From positions 1-26,901 of the forward strand of contig JACKPW010000039.1 in NCBI GenBank assembly GCA_024233215.1: a DNA stretch of 26,901 nt. The letters run 5' to 3'. The notes under the pieces were generated by a model. It was not told the origin of the DNA. It ran no database searches and was given only the letters and a program-made list of their open reading frames with translations. Source of the DNA: Verrucomicrobiales bacterium. Its GTDB lineage: Bacteria; Verrucomicrobiota; Verrucomicrobiia; Limisphaerales; J093. Positions 7,606-15,799 of this stretch are shown here, piece by piece. A program made the translations under genes and the position numbers. Every line of letters begins with the position of its first letter. Position 1 is the first letter of the stretch.

Positions 7606-7632
7606 CCGGTCCGGTCATTTGGGGTGGACCGG
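7606..7632. terminator. Weak stem-loop between the fusion gene and the HzsA-like gene
   Basis: CCGGTCC (7606-7612) pairs perfectly with GGACCGG (7626-7632) around a 13-base loop, 58 bp after the stop of the preceding gene. There is no T-run, so a role as an intrinsic terminator is uncertain. A processing or attenuation hairpin is equally possible. Confidence 0.3.
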
Positions 7633-7689
7633 AAGCGCGACTGGAGTAGGGTGGCCGGGAACAGCCCCGGCCCACCCGGCCACGAGATC

Positions 7690-10041
7690 ATGAGAGCCAC
7701 GCCTTTGGGAACCACGCACACGCTCACGCTCGCACTCGCGACAGCGCTGCCTTGCCTTGCCGCCATGTCCTTGTCGGCGGCAACACCGGCCGCCCCGGTT
7801 TCCCCGGAGGTGATCGCCGACTGGCTCGCCGGCGACGGCGGACACTCGATGCAACATGCCCGGGCAACCCTCGAGCGCGGGCGCGCGCTGCTGGAACGAT
7901 TGCAGACCGGGGAGGAATCGACGGAGTTGGCGCGGTTGGCCGGTCGCCTGAAGGGCTTGGAACGGTCCTTCACTCTCCGCGAATCCATGGGCGGTGAAAC
8001 GGAAGCCACCGAATACCCGCAGTGGTCCGGCGCCCACGGCCTCGTCCGGGAGATCGCCTTTGCGAACCCGCGGCTGCGCCAGATCCAGCGCCTCCTCTTC
8101 ATCACCCGCCACGACGCCGGGGGCGTGTTTCACATGGTGGACCAGTTCTACGGGTTCAACGCCCGGCCCGGGGGAAGCCTGCTCGTACTGGAGGATCCGT
8201 TCGGGCCGGAACCTCGCCTGGTCGATCTGCTGCAGGACGCGGTGGTGCAGAACGGTCGCCTCCAAGGGCGAACACTCGTAGGCGGGGGGGTCCTGTCGCC
8301 GGAGGTTTCGTTCGACGGCCGGACCATCCTGTTCGCCTGGACCGAGGCGCACGGCAGCGATCTCGAATGGTCGCCCACCGCCTGTTATCACCTCTTCAAG
8401 GTCAACGCGGACGGCTCGGGTCTGACGCAGCTGACCGACGGTCCGTTCGACGATTTCGATCCGTGTTTCCTGCCCAACGGTCGCGTGGTGTTCGTCAGCA
8501 CCCGGCGGGGCGGTTACCTCCGCTGTGGCCGGCATTGCCCGACCTACACGATGTTTAGCATGGCGGCCGATGGCAGCGACGTTCGTTGCCTGAGCTTCCA
8601 CGAGACCCATGAATGGCAACCGAGCATCGCCCACGACGGGCGGATCCTCTACACGCGATGGGATTACGTGGATCGCGACACGAACATCGCCCATCACCCG
8701 TGGGAATGCCTGCCCGACGGCAGCGATCCCCGGGCCATCCAGGGCAACTACCCGCTGCGACGCGAGGGCCGGCCCTGGATGGAAATGGACATCCGCGCCA
8801 TCCCCGGTTCGCGCCAACTCGTGGCCGTGGCGGCGGCCCATCACGGGCACGCCTTCGGTTCGCTGGTGTTGATCGACCCCGAGGTGCCGGACGACGGGGC
8901 GATGTCGCCGCTGACCCGACTGACACCGGACGTGCCGTTTCCCGAGGCGGAGAAGCAGATCAAACCGATTGCGGAATGCATGGTCTACGGCACGCCCTGG
9001 CCGTTGAGCGGGGATGACTTCCTCTGCGTGTACGGCGCGGACGCGAAGAACCGTGGAATCTACTGGCTCGACCGCTTCGGGAACCAGGAACTGGTCTATC
9101 GCGATCCCGGCATCTCCTGCCTCAGCCCGATCCCTTTGCAGGCGAGGCCGCAGCCGCCCGTGATTCCGGACCTCACACTGGCATCATCCGACCCCGATGC
9201 GCAGCGGGCGGCCACCGCGACGGTTGCCGTGATGAACGTCTATGACAGCGATTTCACCTGGCCCGAGGGGACGCGGATCACAGCGCTGCGCATCATCCAG
9301 GTGCTGCCCAAAAGCACGCCGCCGCCGAACGAACCGCGCATCGGCGTGGCCGAGCAGACCAACGCCCGGGCCGTGCTGGGCACCGTACCGGTCGAACCCG
9401 ACGGCAGCGCGCATTTCGTGATGCCCGCAGAGATCCCCGTCTACTTCCAGGCCCTCGACGCCGACGGCCTCGCCGTGCAATCCATGCGTTCGGCCACCTA
9501 CGCGCAGTCCGGTCGACCGATGACCTGTCTCGGCTGTCACGAACCGCGCAACCGCACTGCCGGCGCCATGACCCGCAAACCGCTGGCCCTGGCCAGGGCA
9601 CCCTCGCGGATCGAGCCCGAACTGGACGGTGCGAACCCGTTCAATTACGTCCGTTTGGTGCAACCGGTGCTGGACCGCAAATGTGTCGATTGCCACGAGC
9701 GCGAGCGGGCGCTGGACCTGTCCGCGGTACCTGAGGGACCGCATGGTTGGACCCGCTCGTATCAGAACCTGGCCGGCCCCTACGGCTTCTACTTTCACGT
9801 CACCAACGGCTCGATCAACACCGGCGTGCATGGCGGCAGCCGGACCCTCGCAGGCGCCTTTGGAGCCCGGGCTTCCAGGTTGCTGAACTACCTCGGCCCC
9901 GAACACTACGACGTCACGCTCACGGCCGGGGAACGTCATCGCATCACCCTCTGGCTCGACTGCAATTCCGAGTTCTACGGGGCCTACGAGGACATCCTGG
10001 CCCAGGCCCGGGGCGAGGTGGTGTGGCCGGAACTACAGTAG
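7690..10041 (+). CDS. Hydrazine synthase alpha subunit-like secreted protein with two c-type heme motifs
   Basis: A 783-residue exported protein. ATG 7690 is followed by a signal peptide (LTLALATALPCLAAMSLSAA). The centre carries TolB/PD40-like propeller blades of the HzsA type: KVNADGSGLTQLTDGPFDDF, DPCFLPNGRVVFVSTRRGGY, SMAADGSDVRCLS, SIAHDGRILYTRWDYVDRDT. Near the C-terminus are two CxxCH heme-attachment motifs, CLGCH (613-617) and CVDCH (665-669), the latter in the PVLDRKCVDCHERE context common to PVC cytochromes. The family is named after the anammox enzyme, but relatives are numerous in verrucomicrobia and planctomycetes without anammox. No other hydrazine synthase subunit is present here, so I do not infer hydrazine chemistry. 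A periplasmic redox or electron-transfer role is likely. It follows the DUF1080 fusion in the same direction after 141 bp. Confidence 0.82.
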   Translation: MRATPLGTTHTLTLALATALPCLAAMSLSAATPAAPVSPEVIADWLAGDGGHSMQHARATLERGRALLERLQTGEESTELARLAGRLKGLERSFTLRESMGGETEATEYPQWSGAHGLVREIAFANPRLRQIQRLLFITRHDAGGVFHMVDQFYGFNARPGGSLLVLEDPFGPEPRLVDLLQDAVVQNGRLQGRTLVGGGVLSPEVSFDGRTILFAWTEAHGSDLEWSPTACYHLFKVNADGSGLTQLTDGPFDDFDPCFLPNGRVVFVSTRRGGYLRCGRHCPTYTMFSMAADGSDVRCLSFHETHEWQPSIAHDGRILYTRWDYVDRDTNIAHHPWECLPDGSDPRAIQGNYPLRREGRPWMEMDIRAIPGSRQLVAVAAAHHGHAFGSLVLIDPEVPDDGAMSPLTRLTPDVPFPEAEKQIKPIAECMVYGTPWPLSGDDFLCVYGADAKNRGIYWLDRFGNQELVYRDPGISCLSPIPLQARPQPPVIPDLTLASSDPDAQRAATATVAVMNVYDSDFTWPEGTRITALRIIQVLPKSTPPPNEPRIGVAEQTNARAVLGTVPVEPDGSAHFVMPAEIPVYFQALDADGLAVQSMRSATYAQSGRPMTCLGCHEPRNRTAGAMTRKPLALARAPSRIEPELDGANPFNYVRLVQPVLDRKCVDCHERERALDLSAVPEGPHGWTRSYQNLAGPYGFYFHVTNGSINTGVHGGSRTLAGAFGARASRLLNYLGPEHYDVTLTAGERHRITLWLDCNSEFYGAYEDILAQARGEVVWPELQ

Positions 10042-10088
10042 GCCCCATCGGGATTGGAGCGCCGGCTTCAATCGGTCCGGGAACACGT

Positions 10089-10124
10089 TTGACAACCCCT
10101 TTCGTCAGACAATATCGTCTGACG
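10089..10124 (+). promoter_or_regulatory. Promoter overlapped by a perfect palindromic operator, toxin-antitoxin pair
   Basis: A consensus -35 box TTGACA (10089-10094) is followed after 18 bp by a -10-like TATCGT (10113-10118). A perfect inverted repeat CGTCAGAC-AATATC-GTCTGACG (10103-10124) covers the -10 box and ends one base before ATG 10126. This is the arrangement expected for autorepression by an antitoxin or TA complex. With this -10 box the transcript would begin at or next to the ATG, so the antitoxin mRNA may be leaderless; no Shine-Dalgarno is visible. Confidence 0.7.
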
Positions 10125-10125
10125 C

Positions 10126-10368
10126 ATGAAGACCATTCCACTGCGGCAATTGGTGCGGCAGCCGACGCACGTGAAGCGCTGGACGCGGGCGGGGGAGACC
10201 GTTCGCGTCACCGACAACGGCCGACCCCTTTGGACGGTGCGCGCCGCGGACCCGCCGGAGGTCCAGCCGGGCCGGGAGCAGGCCATTGATGAGGTGCTTC
10301 AGGAAACCCTGGGGACGACCGCCGGGGGCATCAGCGCAGCAAGCCTGCTGGAGGAATCGCGTCGGTGA
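10126..10368 (+). CDS. Antitoxin of a VapBC-like (PIN) module, Phd/YefM-like N-terminus
   Basis: An 80-residue protein starting MKTIPLRQLVRQPTHVKRW and continuing TRAGETVRVTDNGRPLWTV, the compact pattern of Phd/YefM-type antitoxins (short N-terminal helices, then V-x-V-T-xNG-x-P-xxxV strands) that bind operator DNA as dimers. The C-terminal part (ISAASLLEESRR) would be the flexible toxin-neutralising tail. Its stop overlaps the GTG start of the PIN toxin by 4 bp (GTGA), the usual TA coupling. It starts directly after a 22-bp palindrome in its own promoter, which it probably binds. The exact antitoxin family is uncertain. Confidence 0.8.
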   Translation: MKTIPLRQLVRQPTHVKRWTRAGETVRVTDNGRPLWTVRAADPPEVQPGREQAIDEVLQETLGTTAGGISAASLLEESRR

Positions 10369-10841
10369 AAGCCTATGCCGACAGCAGCTTCATTCTGCGC
10401 CTGGTGGCAAAGGAACCGGGAACGGAGGAGGCGGTGGCCGAGTACCGGCGGTTGGCTCGTCCGGCTCTGCCGTATCTGCACCTGCACGGGCTGGAGGTGG
10501 AGAACGCTCTCCGTCAACGGTTGTTCCATGAACAAAGGATTCGGCCGGGAGGGGAGCGCTCCGCTCTCCGTCGCGAGCGCGACGCCGCGTTCTCGCGGTT
10601 GCATCGTTTGATCGAGCGGGGGGCGCTGGCCGAGGCGGCGCTCGACATGGACCGGGCGATGGATGAGGCCCGGGCGTTGTCGAAAGCCCATACGGAACGA
10701 CTGGGGGCCCGCGCGATTGACGTGCTGCACGTGGCCTGCGCCCGGAGCTTGGGGGCGGATCTGTTCCTGACGTGCGATCGGCGCCAGTCGGTGCTGGGAA
10801 AGGCCGCGCGCCTGCGCACCCGATGGGTCGGCGCTTCGTGA
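10365..10841 (+). CDS. PIN-domain toxin (VapC-like ribonuclease)
   Basis: A 158-residue protein from GTG 10365, overlapping the antitoxin stop. The PIN acidic residues are in place: D6 in AYADSSFILRL, a Glu at 44 or 46 in LHGLEVENALR, D119 in ARAIDVLHVA and D138 in LFLTCDRRQ. PIN toxins are Mg-dependent RNases, often cutting tRNA or rRNA, held inactive by the cognate antitoxin. The four-acid pattern suggests an active enzyme; the target cannot be predicted. The order antitoxin-toxin, the 4-bp overlap and the shared palindromic promoter support a functional module. Confidence 0.88.
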   Translation: MKAYADSSFILRLVAKEPGTEEAVAEYRRLARPALPYLHLHGLEVENALRQRLFHEQRIRPGGERSALRRERDAAFSRLHRLIERGALAEAALDMDRAMDEARALSKAHTERLGARAIDVLHVACARSLGADLFLTCDRRQSVLGKAARLRTRWVGAS

Positions 10842-11084
10842 TCGCGCGAAGCCCAAGAGCCCGTCTGAGAAGGGGACTGTACGGAGCGGCGTGAGGTTTC
10901 GGGTCCTGCCAGGCAAGGAGGAAATGACCTGGCTGAACGAAGCACCTCCAGGACCGGGCCGGTGGCGGGCAGATCATGCCGGCGATCCGGGTTCACCGAT
11001 GTCGTCGGCTCGACGGCGTTGGGCAAGGCGAGTCGGGATGGGGCGATGAATGAGGTGGAGCGGGCGCCTTTGACCTCCGCGGGA

Positions 11085-12923
11085 TCAATAGGGGGCGGGC
11101 TCGGCGCCTGGGACACGCGCCTCCTGCAGGGCGGCCCAGATTGCGGCGATCTGGCGGGCAGTGTCGCCTTCCAGAATGTCGGGCATGGCGGAGTGGCCTT
11201 CCGGCCAGAAGCTTGGCATGCGCGTGCCCGGGCGGAACGCGGCGGGGTCCACCAGGTACCGACGGAACCAGGGCCATTCCAGACGGGTGCGCGACCATGC
11301 CAGGTCGAGGACGCTCATCAAGAGTCCCGGGTTGCCCTCGAACCGATGGCAGGTCACACACGCGAGCCCGTCGCCGCCCAACAAATCCCGGCCTTTCGCG
11401 GCGGCTGCCTCCCGGGGAGGAACTTCCGATTCCCAATCTTCCCGCCGGTCGGCTGTCCGCAGATCACCGGCCAGGGCCGGGACCACGGTCCGATCCAACG
11501 TGGGCATGTGTGTGGCGAGGTAGGGACGAACGCGGGTGCCCTCGCCAAGCACCTGCGAAAGCCATTCCCGCCGAAGCTTCGCGCCCACCCCGTTCAGGTG
11601 TGGCGGCAACCATCCCTCCCAACCGAGGTCCAACGGGGCAAGCGAGCGGAAGTACGCCGCCTGTTTCCCGTCGGGACCTCCCTGGCCGCCTCGTTCGTGG
11701 CACGCCAGACAATTGAACCGCGCCAACGTGAGATGGACGCGATCGGCAACCGTGACTTCAGGAAGCCCGTCCGCCAACGCCCGAAGCGCCGCGCGGATGG
11801 CGTGGGCCTGACCCGGGTCCAACGAATAACGCGGCACGGGCAACCCGGCCGGCGCATCCGCATCTTCGAAGGCAGGCGGCAACGCCGACAGGCAGGATCC
11901 CGGCCCGGTCCCTGCAACAAGGTCCGTCAGCGGAGGCGCAACGAGTCCGGACGTCAGCGCCCGCCCCTCCACTTCCAACTGATGACAAGCCGCGCAGCCG
12001 AGTTCCTCAAACCGCGACCGGCCCGCGGCCGCCTGTTCCGTCTCCGGACCTCCCTCCGGGGACATTCGCATCGCGGCATCGCTTCCATCCCCTGACTCCG
12101 ACGGCTCACGTCGCTCCCTCCCCAGCAGATACCCGGCAATCGCCCCGGCCTCCTCAACGGTCAGGTTCATCGGGGGCATGCGGCGACGCGCTTCGCTACC
12201 GCGCGGATCGAGCAGGAAGTCCGTCAACGAGGCGGTCGTCCACTGGGCGCGCAGTTCCACCAGTTCGACCAGCACGCGCGACCCAAGGGGCCGCGCCAAT
12301 GCCTCGTCCTCCGCCTCTCCCGCTTCGCCGCCCGGCAACTCGAATACCGCATCCGCCGGCTCGAACGGCGGGTGACACGCCACGCAACCGACCCGGTGAA
12401 ACAGCACACGCCCCTGCTGGTAGCGAATGGGGTGAACCGGCTTCGGCAGTTCGGTCACGACCGCCACCCGGGAGGCGAGGAAGGCGGTCAGCTCGCGGAT
12501 CACCCGCGCCTTTTCCGGCTCCGGCATCGAGACCAACAGATCGGGCATCGTGCCATCCGGATGCAGGCTTCGCGGCGAGTCGAGGTAGCGGGCGAGAAAA
12601 CCCGGTGGTCTCCGGGCCAGGCGCGTCACCAGGTCCGGCGGATCCGTACAGTCCAATTGTCCCGCAATCGGTTCCGGGGCGACATGACACGCCGTGCAGC
12701 GCAGTTCGCCGATCAACAACTCACCGCGCTCGACTTCGCTGCGCGCCCATTGCTCAGCCGGCAGACTTGCGGTTGCGATTGCCGGAGCGTCTTCAGCCAG
12801 GCCCCCCGCCACCCGGCCGGGAATCAGCAGGCAGAGCGCAAGCCCGACCCGACCCCAGCGGGAGCGGGAATCCCGAAACCCACGAATCACGCCCCGTCGA
12901 GGCTTTGTTCCGCTGTCCGACAC
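11085..12923 (-). CDS. Penta-heme c-type cytochrome, exported
   Basis: A 612-residue protein from GTG 12923 (a second in-frame GTG lies 11 codons later). It has a basic N-region (RGFRDSRSRWGR), then a hydrophobic core VGLALCLLIPGRVAGGLA, consistent with export. Five CxxCH heme-binding motifs are visible: CTACH (76-80), CVACH (180-184), CAACH (310-314), CLACH (405-409) and CVTCH (522-526). Met-containing segments that could supply axial ligands follow most of them (DGTMPDLL, RRRMPPMNL, ATHMPTL, GTRMPSFW). The layout suggests repeated cytochrome c domains strung together, as in large PVC periplasmic cytochromes. The electron partners are unknown; the HzsA-like and propeller-cytochrome proteins nearby are plausible members of the same redox system. 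It is transcribed towards the toxin-antitoxin pair. The 243 bp between them holds nothing I can support. Confidence 0.88.
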   Translation of the reverse strand: MSDSGTKPRRGVIRGFRDSRSRWGRVGLALCLLIPGRVAGGLAEDAPAIATASLPAEQWARSEVERGELLIGELRCTACHVAPEPIAGQLDCTDPPDLVTRLARRPPGFLARYLDSPRSLHPDGTMPDLLVSMPEPEKARVIRELTAFLASRVAVVTELPKPVHPIRYQQGRVLFHRVGCVACHPPFEPADAVFELPGGEAGEAEDEALARPLGSRVLVELVELRAQWTTASLTDFLLDPRGSEARRRMPPMNLTVEEAGAIAGYLLGRERREPSESGDGSDAAMRMSPEGGPETEQAAAGRSRFEELGCAACHQLEVEGRALTSGLVAPPLTDLVAGTGPGSCLSALPPAFEDADAPAGLPVPRYSLDPGQAHAIRAALRALADGLPEVTVADRVHLTLARFNCLACHERGGQGGPDGKQAAYFRSLAPLDLGWEGWLPPHLNGVGAKLRREWLSQVLGEGTRVRPYLATHMPTLDRTVVPALAGDLRTADRREDWESEVPPREAAAAKGRDLLGGDGLACVTCHRFEGNPGLLMSVLDLAWSRTRLEWPWFRRYLVDPAAFRPGTRMPSFWPEGHSAMPDILEGDTARQIAAIWAALQEARVPGAEPAPY

Positions 12924-13031
12924 GGCTTCTGCTTACGACGGAGCCGTCGTTCGGGAAAGCCGTTTGTGCGAGAGGCCCCTGCAGTGAGGCCCGGAAGGCG
13001 CGCGACCGCGGCGGACGCGGGTTTGTAGGAC

Positions 13032-13061
13032 GGTTACGGTTACGATTACGATTGGGATTGG
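13032..13061. repeat. Degenerate hexanucleotide tandem repeat (GGTTAC/GATTAC/GATTGG)
   Basis: Five consecutive 6-bp units are visible: GGTTAC, GGTTAC, GATTAC, GATTGG, GATTGG. They lie about 90 bp upstream of the aldehyde dehydrogenase start, in the divergent gap between it and the penta-heme cytochrome gene. GATTAC-type microsatellites of this kind appear repeatedly between genes in verrucomicrobial genomes, from memory. Each step changes a base or two, suggesting slippage followed by point mutation. Confidence 0.7.
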
Positions 13062-13150
13062 GGGCGGCGACGCGGTGGGTGTCGGCTTTTTCGATTTGCG
13101 CTCCGGGCGGTGCTGCTAAGCTTCGGCGGCAGAGACTGACGAAGACGACC

Positions 13151-14608
13151 ATGCAGACTTACCAGAACTTCATTGACGGCCAGTGGGCTGACGCCGCGTC
13201 CGGAAGGACCTTCCAAACCCTGAACCCCGCGAACAACACCGAAGTGGTGGCGCAATACCCGGCCGGCGATGCCGACGACGCAAAGGCCGCCCTCGACGCG
13301 GCTGCGCGGGCGTTTCCCGGGTGGGCGGCGACGACGTCCGTGGCGCGCGGTCGCGTGCTGAGCAAGGCCTCGCAAATCCTGGAAACCCGCAAGGGGGAGC
13401 TCGCGCGGTTGCTGACGCGGGAGGAGGGCAAGACGCTGGCCGAAAGCACCGGTGAAGTGCAGCGGGCCATTGACATCTTCCGGTTCTTTGGCGGGTTGAG
13501 CTACACCCTCGGCGGCCAGACGATCCCGCACGACCTGCCGAACAACCTGCTCTACACCGTGCGGCAACCGCTCGGGGTCGTGGCGTTGATCACACCGTGG
13601 AACTTCCCCATCGCCATCCCGGCCTGGAAGCTCGCGCCCGCCCTCGTCGCCGGCAACAGCGTCGTCCTCAAACCCGCCTCCGCCACGCCGGCGCTCACGT
13701 TCGAGATCGCGCGCGCGCTCGCCGAGGCGGGCCTGCCCAAGGGCGTCCTGAATGTGGTCGTGGGCTCGGGCGCCACGGTGGGACTGGAACTGGCAACGAA
13801 CCCGGTGGTGTCGGCACTGTCCTTCACCGGCTCGCATGCCGTGGGCCAGGGGATCTACGAACAACTTGCCCCGCGCATGGTCCGGGCCCAGATGGAAATG
13901 GGCGGCAAGAACCCGACCCTCGTCCTGGACGATGCCGACCTCGACCTCGCCGCCACCCTCTGTGCCCGGGCGGGCTTTGGATTGACCGGCCAGGCCTGCA
14001 CCGCCACGAGCCGGGCCATTGTGGATCGCAAGGTACTCGAGCCCTTTGTCGAGAAACTGGTCGCGCAGGCGGCGGCCATCAAGGTCGGCAACGGCCTGAA
14101 CGACGGCGTCACCATGGGGCCGGCGATCAACGAGGCCCAGCTCCAAACCGACCTCGAATACATCGCCATCGCCCGGCAGGAAGGCGCCGCGCTGGCCTGT
14201 GGCGGCAGGCGGTTGGAGGAAGGCGAACTGGCGGGCGGCTGGTTCATCGAGCCAACTGTCTTCACCAACGTGAAGCCGGACTCGCGCCTCGCCCAGGAAG
14301 AGGTCTTTGGCCCGGTGATCGCCGTCATTGCGGTCGACGGTTTCGAGGACGCAATCGCCGTGGCGAACAACGTCGAGGCCGGGCTGTCGGCATCGGTGGT
14401 CACACGCGATGTGAAGCGGGCGATGACCTACGCCGATCGCATCCAGGCAGGGGTGGTGAAGATCAACCAGATCAGTACCGGCCTGGCGTTGCAGGCACCG
14501 TTCGGCGGGGTCAAACAGTCCAGCACCGACTCCTTCAAGGAACAGGGCGCCGGTGCGGTCGATTTCTATTCGAGGATCAAGACCGTCTACCTCGACTACT
14601 CGGCCTGA
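13151..14608 (+). CDS. NAD(P)-dependent aldehyde dehydrogenase, alpha-ketoglutarate semialdehyde dehydrogenase-like
   Basis: A 485-residue, full-length ALDH starting MQTYQNFIDGQWADAASGRT. Family features are the cofactor-binding ITPWNFPIAIPAWKLAPALV, SFTGSHAVGQGIYE, the general base E249 in QMEMGGKNPTLVLDDADLDL, the catalytic C283 in GLTGQACTATSR, and EEVFGPVIAV. The C-terminus (ALQAPFGGVKQSSTDSFKEQ, then DFYSRIKTVYLDY) looks like the YcbD-type alpha-ketoglutarate semialdehyde dehydrogenases, which finish non-phosphorylating pentose and sugar-acid degradation. That subfamily call is tentative, but it would fit the sugar-oxidation genes nearby. ATG 13151 is used because the longer upstream frame crosses the hexanucleotide repeat and lacks ALDH sequence. 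The tsaC/sua5 gene follows after 31 bp. Confidence 0.92.
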   Translation: MQTYQNFIDGQWADAASGRTFQTLNPANNTEVVAQYPAGDADDAKAALDAAARAFPGWAATTSVARGRVLSKASQILETRKGELARLLTREEGKTLAESTGEVQRAIDIFRFFGGLSYTLGGQTIPHDLPNNLLYTVRQPLGVVALITPWNFPIAIPAWKLAPALVAGNSVVLKPASATPALTFEIARALAEAGLPKGVLNVVVGSGATVGLELATNPVVSALSFTGSHAVGQGIYEQLAPRMVRAQMEMGGKNPTLVLDDADLDLAATLCARAGFGLTGQACTATSRAIVDRKVLEPFVEKLVAQAAAIKVGNGLNDGVTMGPAINEAQLQTDLEYIAIARQEGAALACGGRRLEEGELAGGWFIEPTVFTNVKPDSRLAQEEVFGPVIAVIAVDGFEDAIAVANNVEAGLSASVVTRDVKRAMTYADRIQAGVVKINQISTGLALQAPFGGVKQSSTDSFKEQGAGAVDFYSRIKTVYLDYSA

Positions 14609-14639
14609 CTCCGACGGTTTCACCTCGTCTTTCGCGGCG

Positions 14640-15665
14640 ATGAGCGATGTGCTCACAACCCGGGTGCTTTCCACCCACACGCAAGCCCTGCGCGAGGAAT
14701 CCGTGCGCCTGGCCGCCGACCTGCTTCGGGCGGGGGAGGTGGTGGCATTGCCGACCGAAACCGTGTACGGCTTGGCGGCCAACGCGCTGGACGCCGCCGC
14801 GGTGGCCCGCGTCTTCCAGGTCAAGGAACGGCCGGCGACGAATCCGGTCATTGTGCACGTGGCCTCGTTGGAAATGGCGCGCCGCTGTGCCTCCGAATGG
14901 CCGGTGGTCGCGGGACATCTGGCCGCCGCGTTTTGGCCCGGGCCCTTGACCCTGGTGCTGCCGCGCTCCGGCGACCTGCCGGGTGTGGTGACGGCGGGCG
15001 GGGACACCGTGGCGGTGCGGTGGCCGGCGCATCCCGTGATCCAGGGGGTGATTCGGGCGTGTGGGTTCCCGCTGGCGGCCCCGAGCGCGAATCGTTCCAC
15101 CCAGGTTTCCCCCACGACCTGCGAACATGTGCTGCGGAGCCTGGGTGGGCGGATCCCGCTGATCCTGGACGGCGGACCCTGCAATGTCGGCATCGAATCG
15201 ACAGTGGTGGATGTGACGGGACCCGTGCCGCGCGTGTTGCGGCCAGGCATGATCCGGCCGGCGGAGATTGAGGCCGTGTCAGCGATTGCCGGCGCCGTGG
15301 TTCAGCCGGTCGACGCCGGAGGTGTCCTGCGAAGCCCGGGCCAGATGCCCCGGCATTACGCGCCCCGGATACCCCTGGAAGTCTGGGCCTGGGAGGGTGC
15401 GGAGGAACTCCTGGCGCGGCTTCGGGCACGCGGGTTGGCGGCATCCCAAGTTTGCGTGCTCGCTCATGAGCATCTGCCCCCACGCGAGGCGGGCCTGCGA
15501 CGGGTCGGAGTGGTTCCGGCCGACCCGGTGGCCTACGCACGGGCCTTGTATGCCGAACTGCACGCGTGCGACGAGGCCGGCGGGGTTTGCATCATCGTCG
15601 AAGCCCCGCCCGAGGACCCCGCGTGGGCGGCCATCCACGATCGGCTCCGTCGCGCCTCGGCATAG
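14640..15665 (+). CDS. tsaC: L-threonylcarbamoyladenylate synthase (Sua5/YrdC family with C-terminal Sua5 domain)
   Basis: A 341-residue Sua5-type enzyme. It makes threonylcarbamoyl-AMP from threonine, bicarbonate and ATP for the universal t6A37 tRNA modification. The YrdC domain (about 20-210) shows LPTETVYGLAANAL, the substrate-binding lysine region VKERPATNPVIVHV, FWPGPLTLVL, FPLAAPSANRS and IESTVVDVTG. A linker with PGQMPRHYAP, the conserved Sua5 motif that folds over the active site, leads into the C-terminal Sua5 domain (about 245-341), which short TsaC proteins lack. ATG 14640 is 31 bp after the aldehyde dehydrogenase stop, so the two genes may share a transcript. The long open frame upstream of this ATG is the ALDH gene read in another phase. 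Confidence 0.94.
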   Translation: MSDVLTTRVLSTHTQALREESVRLAADLLRAGEVVALPTETVYGLAANALDAAAVARVFQVKERPATNPVIVHVASLEMARRCASEWPVVAGHLAAAFWPGPLTLVLPRSGDLPGVVTAGGDTVAVRWPAHPVIQGVIRACGFPLAAPSANRSTQVSPTTCEHVLRSLGGRIPLILDGGPCNVGIESTVVDVTGPVPRVLRPGMIRPAEIEAVSAIAGAVVQPVDAGGVLRSPGQMPRHYAPRIPLEVWAWEGAEELLARLRARGLAASQVCVLAHEHLPPREAGLRRVGVVPADPVAYARALYAELHACDEAGGVCIIVEAPPEDPAWAAIHDRLRRASA

Positions 15666-15799
15666 TGCAGACCTGAACGCGTCTGGCTGGAGTCACCCCT
15701 TCAGGCGACCCGGAGGCCACACCGCGCCAGGCCGGGAATCCGAACGCTGCGCCGTTCCGTTCAGACGCTGCTTCGGCCGGGCTCCTGGTACGTTCCCGC

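Noticed and set aside
7690..10041. Anammox hydrazine synthase
   Set aside because: Only the alpha-like fold and CxxCH motifs are present. No beta/gamma subunits or hydrazine dehydrogenase lie nearby, and non-anammox relatives are common.
10924..11049. 41-codon frame beginning MTWLNEAPPG preceded by AAGGAGG
   Set aside because: The Shine-Dalgarno is only two bases from the ATG, the translation is low-complexity and Arg/Gly/Pro-rich, and nothing supports it as a gene. The 10842-11084 gap is otherwise unexplained.
10962..12095. 377-residue plus-strand open frame
   Set aside because: It is a shadow of the penta-heme cytochrome gene on the minus strand.
13046..15250. 734-residue minus-strand open frame opposite the aldehyde dehydrogenase and tsaC genes
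   Set aside because: It runs antisense across two recognisable genes and is low-complexity, without domain motifs.
15666..15799. Bidirectional terminator between the convergent tsaC and propeller-cytochrome genes
   Set aside because: Only short, weak inverted repeats (such as GAACG...CGTTC) are visible; there is no stem with a T-tract.
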